NCBI RefSeq assembly: GCF_954871325.1
Contig: NC_088776.1
Location: 59,668,954-59,732,953 of the forward strand
Origin: Gordionus sp. m RMFG-2023
Lineage: Eukaryota > Nematomorpha > Gordioida > Chordodea > Parachordodidae
DNA length: 64,000 nt
Reading direction: 5' to 3'
Below are positions 51,003 through 63,290 of this stretch, piece by piece. How positions within the stretch are numbered: the first letter of the stretch is position 1; each line of letters begins with the position of its first letter. The translations under genes and the position numbers were made by a program. The notes below the pieces were generated by a model, which saw only the letters and a program-made list of their open reading frames with translations, was not told the origin of the DNA and did not search any database.

Positions 51003-53601
51003 ATGGCCAAGTGGGGATGTGGAGATCCTAGATGGATAGTCGAAGAAAGAAGCGACGCTAAAAATGTTAATAATTGGCATTGGACGGAGAAAGATGCATC
51101 ATCTTGGTCAAATTGTAAATTAAAAGAACTACTTACTGATATATATATTGAAAATGACACAGGTATTGTGTTTAATAAATTCTTTTTGTAATTAAACTTT
51201 TTTAAAAAAGCTGCTATAAAGGTAGGCGACATTACCAAAATGGAAGGGGAAGCAACTGCAAATAATAGGAAGTCTAAATTAATATTTTTTTATGAATGGA
51301 ATATAGTAGCTGATTGGACTGGATTTTACAAACCTGATAAGTCCAAAGTTAAAGGATCTTTGGAAATCTTAAATCTCAGCGAAGAACATGAACCAAAAGA
51401 TGTTGATATTGATATCTCTCTCAAAACCTCAGATACAGATAATAAAGATTCCACAGAACCAAACCTTGATGTTAACATTAAATGTAGTGAGGAAAGTAAA
51501 GATAAACTTAAACATATTATGCAAACCCAGGGAGTGAAAGAAATTCGCAAAGTTATTGGTGAATATATAAGACAGTTAAAAGAAGAATTTAGCAAAGATA
51601 TTATATTACCTACAAATAAAAAGATAGAAGTAAATGCAGATAATGATAATATTAAAAACTCACAAAATATAAAAAAACATATTTCTGTTGCACATTCCAT
51701 ATTAGATAAGGATGATGAAAACATTGACAAAAGTTATTTTTATATATTTTTTTAAATATTTGGGAACTCTGTTGGGCTATTTTATTAATTCCTGTCTTTC
51801 ATAAATAATATGGCATTTTATTATAAAAATACTAAGCTACATATTAACATGTATGATAATAGTAGATTATTCATATTAACTACATTTATTTTGTTATTAA
51901 TGGTGTCATTGAAAACCTCAATTTATCTACATAAAAGTGATTAAATCAAGGTTTTAGCCAAAAAAGTATTACTGAGGTTTCATTGAGATAGCAAAAATTT
52001 TGGCTTTTTTTGATCAAATGTTGAAGTTATTAAGCTATATAATATATTTCATTTAAAAGACCTCTTTATATTATATTAAATGATAGTATAAGTGACATAA
52101 ACACTATATATTATATTTAATGTTGATCCAAAGAAAATTAGTTCATAAATAAGCAAAAAAAATTGAAGAAAATGATTAATATTAATAGTGTTCCTTTTAT
52201 TTTTTAATAAATTTTAAATATTAACGTATATTCTGATGAAGATATTTATATAATTAGTTCATAAATAAGCAAAAAAATTTGAAGAAAATGATTAATAGTT
52301 TTCCTTTTATTTTTTATTAAATTTTAAATATAAACTTATAATCTTTTATATTTTACATGCTATTAATTGAAAAGTTACATTTTCGTATAAAAAATGTTGT
52401 CTTTATTGCTAGAAAAATAGCACCTGTAGTACCCTTCCCAGATATAAAACTTGCATGTCTTGACTTGGTCACTAAATCCCTTTAAGACATTCAAAGACTT
52501 CATTGCACATTTCAAAAGTTTGATTATGTGTTACACATGGTGTAGATGATTATCCTTTCCTTTGAATATCAGGGTTATGCTTTACGCCAATTGTCAGGTT
52601 TAGTTCTACAATCAAGTTGCATACACTGGTTAGTGACTTGATTCCCAGATCTTCAGATGCCTCAAGTTTAACAAGATCATAAACACTAGGAAAAACAAAA
52701 TTTAAATTGAGGAGAAATTTTGTCAAAATTTGGCACATTCTCCAAATGTATAAATAAAGATCCACTGACCAACTAGAAAATGTCATTCCAGTTAAATAAA
52801 TATTAATTTCATATAATAAATATTAATGATATTACTTTATATATATATTTTTAATTTTATTTAAGTAAACCATGGTCAAGAGGTGAATTTACAAATGTTC
52901 AAAACCAAAAAATTGATCCAAAATGAAAATTTTAACACTACCCCAGAAGAACTATTTTCTATACTGACTGACATTAACAAGGTATTTTTTTTTATTAATA
53001 AATATTTATGTTGCTAGATCTCGCTCATTTAATTTTATAACAAAATGCAATATGGCTTAATAAGATTAAATTTCCAAAAAATATTTTGAGTTGCTCTTCA
53101 AAATAAAAAAATCTTTCAAGATTTTTTGATCATCCTTTGAAGATTTTATTTAGATCCAACAGGATTTCTTGATCAAATTTGATTTTAATTTTTTTAAAAA
53201 AAAAATATTTATGCAAAAAAAAATTTTCAGGATTTTTTCGAAATTTGATATAATACTACGTTATTTTTGTATAGGTCCAAGCGTTCACCCGTAATCCCGT
53301 GAACCAATATGAAGTTCATCCCGGGGGTGGGTTCAGCCTTTTAGGTCAAAACATAACGGGCACGTTTATGGAGATAGATCCCTCGAGTCTCAAATTAACG
53401 TGTAAGTGGCGCCTTTCCTTCTGGCCCCAGGGTCATTTTTCCGTTGTCGTCATCGAAATTAATGGCGGATCTGATGGACAGGGTGGTGGGGCCGCCCTAA
53501 AACTAACCCAGACAGAAATACCCGAGGTTTATTATGACACAACCAGTCAAGGCTGGTATCGGTACTACTGGAAACCTATACGGGACACCTTTGGGATATG
53601 A
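51003..53601 (+). CDS. AHSA1: Activator of Hsp90 ATPase (AHA1/AHSA1)
   Basis: This co-chaperone binds Hsp90 and stimulates its ATPase in the cytosol. Exons are 51003-51162, 51211 to about 51732, about 52866-52980, and 53275-53601. The first begins MAKWGCGDPRWIVEER and contains the AHA1 motif NVNNWHWTE. The second continues with NNRKSKLIFFYEW and GEYIRQLKEEFSKDIILP, together forming the N-terminal domain that contacts the Hsp90 middle domain. The third gives PEELFSILTDINK, and the fourth VQAFTRNP..GGGFSLLGQNITG..WRLSFWPQGHF..QGWYRYYW, the C-terminal AHSA1 fold. The length is about 370 residues (human 338). The exon 1-2 and 3-4 junctions are phase-consistent. The exon 2-3 junction is not settled: the obvious donor and acceptor differ in phase, so a border or a short exon is missing. 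An AATAAA lies about 20 bp after the stop. Confidence 0.93.
52137..52370. repeat. Tandem duplication, two units of about 116 bp
   Basis: AATTAGTTCATAAATAAGC followed by TTGAAGAAAATGATTAAT and CCTTTTATTTTTTA occurs twice in a row inside the second long AHSA1 intron. It is noncoding. Confidence 0.75.
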
Positions 53602-55350
53602 GACTACAGTTAGTAAAAAATAAAATAATTTATAACATAATTAAAAAAGAGAAATGATGAATATAAAGGGGGAAAAAAGAGCTTTTTTGGGTATTCTTAA
53701 ATTGGTTGTAATTCATATTTTGTCACATAATATCCTTTTTCAGTCACAGATTAGTCACTTTGATGACAATATAGGTTAAAAGAATACGAAGAATTTATAC
53801 ACCTTGTTTTAGATGTTTAAGCTTAATTTTTAATAACTTACTTTTGTCATAAATCAATTATAAAAGTAACAATACAGCTAAAAATTATACAAATTTATAT
53901 TTTTTGCCACTATTTTTCTGGTATATATATATAAATCAGATTCATATTAGATATAGCTTGATTAAGAGATAATATATTTAGTGTTCAATAAAGGTTAAAT
54001 TCCTACCCCTTTTAGCATACTCTCATCAATACTTATATTGCATGTGGAATCAATAAGATTTTCGGGCAACCTCTTTGAAATAGATGGAACCTGCCATGTT
54101 ACTTATTTTTGTTCTATTTTAATGAGATTCGAATTTTAGAGTCCTAGCTCAACCTGATTCAAAAATATATGCCTTTAAAGTCGCAAATCACGATTTAATT
54201 AAATCTATTTAATTATTTTTTTTTTCAAAAATATATTTCACAGAGTCACAAATTATATATAACTTTATAGCCCTCCTTAAGTGTTTTCTTATTTCCGGTG
54301 AAATTTTAATTTTGAAAATGAAATTTTTTATATATAAACTCTATAGAAATTATAATTTACTTTTAGCTGTTTGAGCTTTTTAAATAATAATATCTAATAT
54401 AGATGGCGTTATATTTCAGAATAACGAATTCTATTTTTTAGATATGCTATTGTACGCACCTAGCTCTGCTCTATTCATCCAAATTCTAATCGAGTATCAG
54501 AACTTTAGTCTTAATCGGTGCTATTTTTTGGGTCCGCTTCTAGATTTCCTAGAGACAGACCTAAGGCTGTTATTATGGTTAAAAGAAGCAAAAAATCTTT
54601 TTTCCCGACGATCTAAGCCCGATCAGAATGTCGGAGCGTCGTCAAAAAATAGAATATATTAAAATGGTCCCCCATTATATTTACAATATAAAGATATAAA
54701 AACTCTTAGACCAAATAGAAAAGAGGAAATTTATGGTCAAATATTCTTTTTGTTTGTTTTATATTCAAAAATATTCCTCCGTTTTCTAAGATTTCAGCTC
54801 TTTCATTGGAATAATGATCGATCAAGCGAATATTCATTCCGTGATAGCATATTAGTGTTAAAAAATATGAATTTATTAATCCCTTAATAATATTTTTAAA
54901 TGAAATTAATAAACATTTAATAAAACATTATGGAAAATAAGTTATAATTTCAATGTTTTTTTTAGATCTCTGACTTCGACTTTGTCTTGCATCGGAAGAA
55001 TAGTGATAATCAATGAATCAATTTAAAAAATATTTGTTTTACACTTCCTCCATCTCTTTAAAAGCTTCTTTTTTTTTTAAAAAAAAAAATTATACTTTTA
55101 TTTGTATCTCTGTCATTTTTTTGAATACTTTGTTCTCCATCCCAATTTAATTATGATGAATTTATATATCATAACTTTAAAAAAAAATATATTTTCCGAA
55201 TCAATAAATAATTTCTTGTCATTTTTTTTTAAAAAACCTTCATCCGTCATATAAGTTTGTGTAAAAACCTATTATCTAGTCCAATCTCGTTAGGGCCTAT
55301 TTTTTTTTTTAAATTAAAAAATATAATATATAATTTTTTGTATAAATATC

Positions 55351-55534
55351 TAGTGTTGTTAAATTATCTAATTTTGACCATCTCTACTGTAGTAGCTTAG
55401 TGAAGCTTTTAGCCTAAGAAATTGAATTAAGCTTCTAAGCTGAGTCTCAACTTGAAGATTGATTCTAATATTTTTGAATAAAAATATGGCTATGCTCTTA
55501 TAGTTGGCTAAAGTTAGGTACTTTAACAGTACTA
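55351..55534. mobile_element. MITE, TAGTGTTGTTAAAC family (copy 9)
   Basis: It starts TAGTGTTGTTAAATTATC and ends GTACTTTAACAGTACTA. Only the outer ends remain clearly similar to the best copy. Confidence 0.5.
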
Positions 55535-58500
55535 ACACCAATTATCTCTTATCTCTACCTTTCAGTTTGTAAGCATTGTAATGCCTAAATAAATAATATT
55601 GCTTATAAGAATAAATATTAAATTTTATTTCATAGTTTCCAAGCTTACAAAAAAAAATCATCTGTTTTGACTGATATTATTATATAATAATTAACGCACA
55701 TTTAAAGACTAATATTTCTCAACTTTTACATCCATCACTCATTTGGCGAATTTATGGTGAACACAACTTTTTACCGAATATACTCTTTATATGACTTTAG
55801 TGACGAAAGTCTAATCACAACTTAGGGATAGTAAAATATATCTTTTTTTTTGTAACCATTTCCAATTCACCCATTTTTTTTACATCAATTGATATTTTTT
55901 ATCAAAAAAGGGAATATTTTTGAAAATCAAGATTTATAATTTCAATGTCGCAATAATATAATCTATCTTCTTAACTCCGTGAATTGGCTAAATACAACAA
56001 CCCACTCTTCAGGCATTTTTTTTTATCTCTTAAATATTATGTAAAATATTAATTTTTTTTTGATTTTTAGGGTTATTCAATGTTTTGTATTCTAATAAAT
56101 ATAGGAGATTTGTTATAATAAATTTTACGAAAAATATTATTTAAATGACCCGTATTGATAGTTTATTATTTTAAAGAATTACGTCGAATTAAAATTATGT
56201 TGGATTTTTTTAAAAAAGGAATAAAATTTAGAGCTTAGGGCTTTAAATATTCGCCAACTCATAAGGAAAGGCTATTTTAGTTGACCAATCATAATATAGC
56301 TATAAGTGGTCTTCTATAATTCCAAACTTTTATTTTTATTTTTAACAAAATATATTTTTGATAAACCTGAAGGATGAGCTGGATCAATTGATAATGAAAT
56401 GTTAGCTTATAGTATTTCCTAAAATTTGGACACGGAAATTGGTATGTATCTAATAGAGAAAATATCAAAATGAAACATGCCATCAAAACCTGACAGAAAG
56501 AAAGATAATAAAATAAAACGATTTATTTTCAAAACTAAGAAGTTCCGTGGTGCACATAGAGATGAATGGATAAGAAAAGCAATACTCTTGCACGTTAATA
56601 AAAAGTATAAAATTGAGGTGGGGGTAGGGGTTAGGTCTTAAGAGTGATTCCATATATCTTATTTGGTATAATATAAGATAAAAAAGATGCAATTCTTTTA
56701 CGTAAATCTAAATAGCCTCTCCTTTTATAGAGGGTTTAGAGAAAGCTAAACAGGCGATTGTTTAGAAATAAAATGAATCAGTACTTGGCCTAAGGATTTA
56801 AAAATTTTCGTGATGCTGCTAAACTATTTTCTATACGCGCTGCTACACTGCTTTTTATAGAATAGATATTTCTCACTTTGGTAGATAACCAAGTATAAGT
56901 GGCCATGTTTTTGCTTGTGGCGAATAAATGATTCTAATTTAATTAAATAAATCTAGCAATAATGTGTAGTAAATATATTATTTTATAAAATAAGGTAAAA
57001 TTAAAGCTTAAATCTAATGTTTTTTTGGATATTTTTAAGTGTAGTATATTTTGGCCCGTCCAACTGTATGTTGACTGGTAATATGCCCAGTGTTAACTGG
57101 CCATACTATTTTATTTAAACTACTTATCATTAATGTATTGAAACAGTTGTTAATTTACAAATAAGTAGATATATATTATATATTATAAAAATAAATAGTC
57201 ATTTAGTTTATCTTTAACATTAATTATTAAAACTAACAATTTTACTAGATTTTACACATGTCATATACCTGATTATGTAACCATAATTAAGTTATCTATT
57301 ACCCTGGTTAGCGCGAATTCGCTGCAAAGTATATAAAAATATACAAAAAACTGAATGAAGTGTAAGGGTCTTCTTTCTTTCTTCCTGTCGATTGAGGCAA
57401 ATTGGCTGATTTGTAAACCATTATCCACTTAAACTTTTATCTAATAACTTTCCTCAATACGACTCTAAGATTACCAGCTTTACTTGAAGAACTATTTACT
57501 AATAAGAATAATTTTTGTTTTTATATATTATAGAAATTGTTAATATACATTTTATTTTTAGTTATTTATTCTCTTACTAGAAAGTGTAATTCAAATGTCT
57601 TATAATTTATATTAAATTTCTCATAGAGATTATGTACACAACAAAAATATTGAATTTTTCTATTAAACTTTTAATACTTCGAGAACTCCACCTAATCCTG
57701 CATTCGCAGATAGTCCAAATTAGCAGCGAAGTAAACAAGATGCGATATAAATAAAATATTTATATATTAATTTTTGTATGCTTTACAGCAAATTCACGTT
57801 AACTTTGAATCTGTGAGTGTAAGGGTTCACATAGTTTTTGATTTTTCAAAACCCTTTTTCTTAAATTTCTGTGGTATGAGGATTATTTTATTTATCATAT
57901 TCTAAAATATGAATAATTATATTTTTTGGCTTTTCTTATTTCTTATATACAATATAATATAACTTTATATGTTAATCCTCTGATCCTGAATGCAATAAAA
58001 ATAAAAATTTAATAATAATTAAAATTTTAAACCGTAGAAATAGCTCATAGTTCACATTTTTTAAAAAAAACTATCCAAATTTTGGCGGCTTTCTACAATA
58101 TTTACCTTTCCATTCTGTTTTATCAACCCCGTGATATTATTTTAAAATAATAATGAGCTCCTATTTTTAACCTTCAAACAATTTAATCAATCTTTATCAG
58201 TGTTGTTAGTAATCATATTCCAAACATTAACTATGAGAATATACTGTCAATGAGTGATAAATAAATATCTATTGATAAATAAAAACATTTTTTATAAATT
58301 AATTATATCTAAAGTATACAATTAGTGTTTTTTTAATATTATTCTACCCTTTCGATGCCTATTCAAAAAAAGGAGACAAATCGCTCATGCCCCCCCCCTC
58401 CCCCACCCCAAACATGTAGACACTATATAGATTATTAGTAAGAGATGTCGCTTTATTGTAAAATTAAAAGCTATTAAAAAATCTCAACAATAAGATTAAA

Positions 58501-58599
58501 ATAAATCTATTTATAATTTCTCTAGACAGCACCATGCAGTCTAATCTAATAGCTAACTTTGAAAATTAGGGCAAAATTAAAATGACTAATAAAAATATT

Positions 58600-58675
58600 T
58601 TTTTATTTCAAAAATTCTTCCCGAATATATATTTTTTTATTTCAAAAATTCTTCCCGAATATATATTTTTTTAAA
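58600..58675. repeat. 34-bp tandem duplication
   Basis: The segment TTTATTTCAAAAATTC followed by TTCCCGAATATATATTTT occurs twice back to back with no mismatch seen, so the duplication is recent. Confidence 0.85.
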
Positions 58676-59699
58676 AAAAAATTAACCCAAAAACCTAGAT
58701 GCGCGTTTTGGAGAAACAAATAAAAAGAATCTGCCACAGATTTAAAGTGAATTATCAAAGCTGAGATTAAGCAATATATCAATTACGATATTCCAGTTAA
58801 TTCTATAACTCTGGATACTTTATTATACAGTACGCCAGAGTCTATATGACAAGATAATCAGTGAATGTGAATGCCAACCCCCCCTCCCCCCCCCTAAAAA
58901 ATCAATACCCACCCCCCTAAAAAATTTGCTAACTAGATGATTAATTATACCCTTTTTATTATAGTAGTACTCCCTTTTAAATTTTAAAATGAATAATTTA
59001 AATTATTAATGCTTTAAACAACTATCAAATTGTAAACATAATAGAGTCATTTTATGAACATGGGTAATATTATTGTTGTGTTTGGACCGATGGGTCCCCG
59101 AGTCTGAAGGGGAATAATACAGTCCGGGATGGTCAATGACTGGATCCAGGGGGCCGGGTTTTATCGATTTAGTCATGGAATCACTTGGACAATGTAAGTT
59201 TTAAAGTTTATTCGAATCAGAGAAATTACAATAAAAAAAAGAAATTCTATTATAAAAAAAAATATTTAATGATTAATGGTGTTTTGTTTTCCACCTTTAT
59301 AATTTTTAGGCCAGGGGGGAAAGAAAAAGTTGTTATTTAATCGCGATATAATCATTCATGAAACTGGTAAGAACCAGTTTCAAATGCAATATAAAAATAA
59401 GGTATAATATATTAATTTCATAACAAAATAAAAGAAGATGGGAAAACGAAAGAAACAAGGAGAAACAAAAAAATAAAAGAAATAAGGGGGGATAGAATAT
59501 AACAATTATAATATAATGTTTGGCATGAATATAAATTTACTGATAGAATCTCTAACACGTAAGTACCTTAGAAGGATAGCAGAAACTGATCCAGAATTTT
59601 TTTTATTTGGAAAAAATTGTCTATGATTGTGCGCATTTTTTATATTTGGTCGATGTTTAGCAATATCATCTGTAAATTATTAATTTTTACAGCAATACA

Positions 59700-59850
59700 T
59701 TTTGCCCAACTTCATCTAAAAGTTTAATAGATTACCCCTCCCCCACCCCAAGAAATTTATCCAACCCCTAGTCTACCCCCCAAATGCTTACCACCTCAAA
59801 AAAATAGGATGCATGTTCCTACCACCCACTGCTCCTATAGACGTTGTACT
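59700..59850. repeat. C-rich repeat, inverted relative of 17690-17850
   Basis: TTACCCCTCCCCCACCCC, CTACCCCCCAAATGC and CCTACCACCCACTG match, in reverse complement and with divergence, the G-rich blocks near 17700-17830. Shorter pieces of the same kind lie at 58385-58435 and 58877-58925. The nature of the repeat is unknown. Confidence 0.45.
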
Positions 59851-60369
59851 TCCGTGTAAAAGAGTCTTTCATCTTATGATTTTGATTATTGTATAATCGA
59901 GTGGTAAATAATTTGTAAATTAAATTTTATTATATATTAATGGACCATAGATATCGGAATGCATTCCCAGATCTATATATCAAACATGAACAAATCATAG
60001 GGAGAGAATAAAATCCTTTCATAAGTTAAATAAAGAAACCCAAGAAATAAAAGATTAATATAGTTTTTTGTAATTCATATTTATTTTTTAATTGGCATAG
60101 AAATTAAAATATATAAAAGAATCTATAAATGTTTATAACTTAATATTAATAATAATTATTGACATTTTTTTAAAAAATATTATATATTTCCCTGTCCAGC
60201 TTAGTTTTACTTTTATTTTAACTAAATATAGATTTTTTTCATGATGACTATTTATTGACCGAAATAACAAATTAAAAATAGTATATATTTAGCGGATTGT
60301 TAAATGAAAAACACATGTTTATAGAAATTTTTTTTTAAAAAAAATCAATTTTTAACGATGTAATAAAAT

Positions 60370-60557
60370 ATGGGAAATATTTCAGCCAAATTCAAAAAAC
60401 ATTTAATACAAGGGGATGAAAAATCAGCTATATTACTCTATAAAAGTAGTTCCGAACTGCAAAAGTCATTGGATCCTAGTATGTCATTGGGGGATCACTA
60501 TCTGCATAATACTCCATTGCATATTGCTTGCAAGAATGCCATGCCTTATTTTGTCAA
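60370..60557 (+). CDS. ANKIB1: ANKIB1-like ubiquitin ligase, first coding exon
   Basis: The exon encodes MGNISAKFKKHLIQGDEKSA, then LQKSLDPSMSLGDHYLHNTP and LHIACKNAMPYFV. This closely follows the known start of animal ANKIB1 (MGNTTTKFRKALINGDE.., then SLDPN..YQHNTPLHYA). ANKIB1 is an RBR-type E3 ligase with N-terminal ankyrin repeats; this exon covers the head and the start of the first repeat. Gly2 after Met with Ser/Ala following fits an N-myristoylation signal. The likely donor is GT at 60558 (phase 2); reading on reaches a stop 22 bp later. No later exon was found before the window end, so the gene continues beyond 64000 or through a long intron, with the hAT element inside it. Confidence 0.8.
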
Positions 60558-61644
60558 GTACAATAAAACTATGATATAAAAGACCTTTCACTTTTGTTAT
60601 ATTAAGAATTAATAAAACATTTTATACACTGAGTTATGTTTATTGTGGATCTACAAGATAATTTTTCATCAAGATATTTATTATAAAATGATAAATTATT
60701 ATGAAAGGGGGTAGTGCAGGGATTGGTGTACTCACCCTCTTTATTTATGTCCAGTTTAAGTATCCAAATTAAAAAAAGAAGTATTTTTATGCAAAATATT
60801 TACAATCTTATATGATAACGAGCTATTTTCTACAATCTGCATAAAGATTTTAACAACTTCTTTTTATAAGTTTACCATTAAAATATACTAAAAAGAGAAA
60901 TATTGGTAAAAGGATGGGGAAAATTTAGATTCCTTGTATATAAAATATTAATTCCAATTGAATTTATAGATGGAGGTTGACTTAGCCTTACCCAAGTGCC
61001 CAACCTGCTGACAATGATGGGCAAAAATAATTTAGGATAGAGAACTTGTATAATTTTCAGGGCCAGGTCAAAAATTCTTCACAGGATTATCTCTGCAATC
61101 TTAGTTGGCCATACTTCATGGTCAAATAGGTATATGCACATTTGTGTAACAAAATGCAAATATTTATTGGCTATTTTAATGAGTTTGATTAATCTTTTGA
61201 GTTATTTTGTTTGAACTTCATACAGTTAATTTGATTTAAATTATTATTAGAAACATAAAAAAATATATTAAAATAATATTTAAATAAAAAACAATATCGA
61301 ATAACTAATTTTATAAAAAGCAAACATTTGGGTTTGATCCATGTCAAAAAAAAGATACACTACTAAATGTTTTCCAGTAATAAACATAGACTTCGATACC
61401 CTTATATAAAAAAACAATAAATATATGCTCCCTCTACTTGGACAAATATATGGAGGGCCCTTGGTAGTAATATCAATTTTAGAGTATAGATTCTCATTGT
61501 ATTAGATTATAGACACCTGCAAAATGCTTTTTTTAGTCTAAACCTGCTTTAATGATCACTTGCAATTCTTTTTGGATTTTAGCCTGGCATGTGATATCTG
61601 CTAAATATTTTATAAAAGCATATATTGAAAAAAATCTCCAACTT

Positions 61645-61652
61645 CAAAATAT
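61645..61652. repeat. Left target-site duplication of the hAT element
   Basis: CAAAATAT, identical to 63283-63290 at the other side of the element. An 8-bp duplication is the hAT signature. Confidence 0.92.
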
Positions 61653-63282
61653 CAGAGTTGTTAAACGCTATTTTTAAAAGTAGCGCGCTACTGTAATAGC
61701 TATTTGTCAAAAAAAGTAGCGCGCTACTCGCTTTCGCTATTTGTCAAAAAAAGTAGCGCTCTATTAGCTACTTTTTATAAAAAAAAATTTAGAAACAAAT
61801 GAAATAAATTTTTTTTATTTTTTTTTGCTTATAATGTAAATGTATAATAAATAATTTATAAAAATCAACATTTATAAATATAAAAATATAGTTAGTTTAG
61901 ATTATAAAAAAATAAGCAATATAAATTATTATTTATTTTAATTTGTTGCATTTTAATAATAATATCATTTCAATATTATCATCCCCAAGTCTAGAGCGAC
62001 GATCAGAAAGTATAAGCTTTGCTTTACTAAATAATCTCTCAACACTAGCACTTGAGGGCAAGGGGGTATTAAATTTTATATATAAATTTTTAATATATGA
62101 AAAATTATCAAAAATATTCATTTCAATATTTTTTGATTGAAAAAAAAGATCAATTGGATTTTCTATTAAATCATCTTTAATTTCAAAAAAATTATTTGAG
62201 GATGTCTTCGTGGTAGATACTCGGCAATCTATGTTTGTTGGAGTAGATATTCTTTTTAAGGTCCTAGGGTCTAACCAATGGCCTGTGATTCCCAAATAAG
62301 CTCTAAAAATATTTAATCAGATCAATTTATAAATATAAATAAGTTTTTACCTTCTGTTATGTGTCCAACTAACTGCCGTGGTACATACATAAGATATATC
62401 TGATAACTCTACTATTAGAGCATCTTTCATCACTTTGAAGTTGTCGGCTATTTTATTCATAAGTGTCTGGCGACATAAAACTGTTGTGCCAGGGGATAAA
62501 GTTTTAATCATCAGAGTAAATGATGGATTATTAACCAAAAACACTGGCTGAACTGTGTCAATAATAAAATCAACAATAACTTTATCAGCCAATTTTTGTG
62601 AAATATTGGCATGTTTATTATCAGTTAATTTGGTTTGGATAGTATTTGTCTTTTTGAATGAAGATTCTCCTATACCAAAATTTTTTATATGTTTCTCTAT
62701 TTCCTTATAGCAATTGGCGTGAACAGTCTAATATAATAAATAATATTATAATGTAAAAATAACAATTTACCTTTAGGTGTTTCTTCAGGTTATAGCTACT
62801 TGATTGATTTGATGATATATTTTTTTTACATTTTAAGCACATGAATTTGAATCCAGATTTTGTTTTAATATTTATTTTAAAAAATTTTTCAAATTTAGGG
62901 AATGGAAAAACGTTATTAGAGCTATTAAGTACATTTTCTTCCATTAAATCTTCCATATCTGAATCACTTTCAAGGATTTGGATATCCATGGACGATGCCA
63001 TTTTAGATTATTAACACAGATTGAAAATATAAATTAAAAATTGAAAATATATTTAAATTTCAAAATTAAATAATAAATTATAAAAATTATAATTAATTAT
63101 GATATTATATTTAAATTTTCATGTTTATACTTACATTCATTATATTTTTTAAAAGTAGCGAAGTAGCGCTTTAAAAAAAGTAGCGCGCTAAAAAATTAAA
63201 TAATTTAAAAAAAGTAGCGGCTATTAGCTATAGCTACCAAAAAAGATAGCGCGCTAAGTAGCGCGCTACTTTAACCACTCTG
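61653..63282 (-). mobile_element. hAT DNA transposon, 1,630 bp, internally deleted
   Basis: The ends are CAGAGTTGTTAAA and the complement of TTTAACCACTCTG, bordered by perfect 8-bp duplications. Just inside both ends lie several copies of an AGTAGCGCGCTA-type word (at least three left, five right), as expected of subterminal transposase-binding sites. The minus strand carries a three-exon transposase gene that keeps its first and last parts only. Complete animal hAT elements are commonly around 3 kb, so this is a deletion derivative. It probably sits in the first intron of the ANKIB1-like gene. Confidence 0.93.
61933..63001 (-). CDS. hAT transposase remnant: BED finger joined to dimerisation domain
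   Basis: Exons 63001-62771, 62727-62351 and 62302-61933 join in frame (GT-AG, phases 0 and 2) into a 325-residue open frame with no internal stop. Exon 1 encodes a BED-type zinc finger (FMCLKCKK..SSYNLKKHLK). Exon 2 encodes the N-terminal region ending CTTAVSWTHNRR, continued by AYLGITGHWLDP in exon 3. This matches the start of the hAT catalytic domain, where TTADxWT is usual. The catalytic Asp is replaced by Val, and the rest of the catalytic core is absent. Exon 3 then passes directly to the hATC dimerisation motif (NTPLPSSASVERLFSKAKLI, LSDRRSRL). The product could bind transposon ends and pair with full transposase but could not cut DNA. Whether it is expressed is unknown. Confidence 0.88.
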
Positions 63283-63290
63283 CAAAATAT
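63283..63290. repeat. Right target-site duplication of the hAT element
   Basis: CAAAATAT, identical to 61645-61652. Confidence 0.92.

Larger units (their letters stand above)
53625..60369. other. Gene-free stretch between AHSA1 and ANKIB1
   Basis: AT-rich, with one MITE copy (55351-55534), a 34-bp duplication at about 58600-58675, and C-rich repeat pieces near 58385, 58870 and 59700-59850. A 72-codon frame at 54444 follows an acceptor-like TTTTTTAG but shows no recognised domain. No other coding sequence was seen. Confidence 0.4.

Noticed and set aside
51326-51730. A 134-codon minus-strand frame
   Set aside because: It is the antisense shadow of AHSA1 exon 2.
54444-54662. A 72-codon frame after an acceptor-like site downstream of AHSA1
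   Set aside because: AHSA1 ends normally at 53601 and the frame has no known domain; it could be an orphan exon but cannot be supported.
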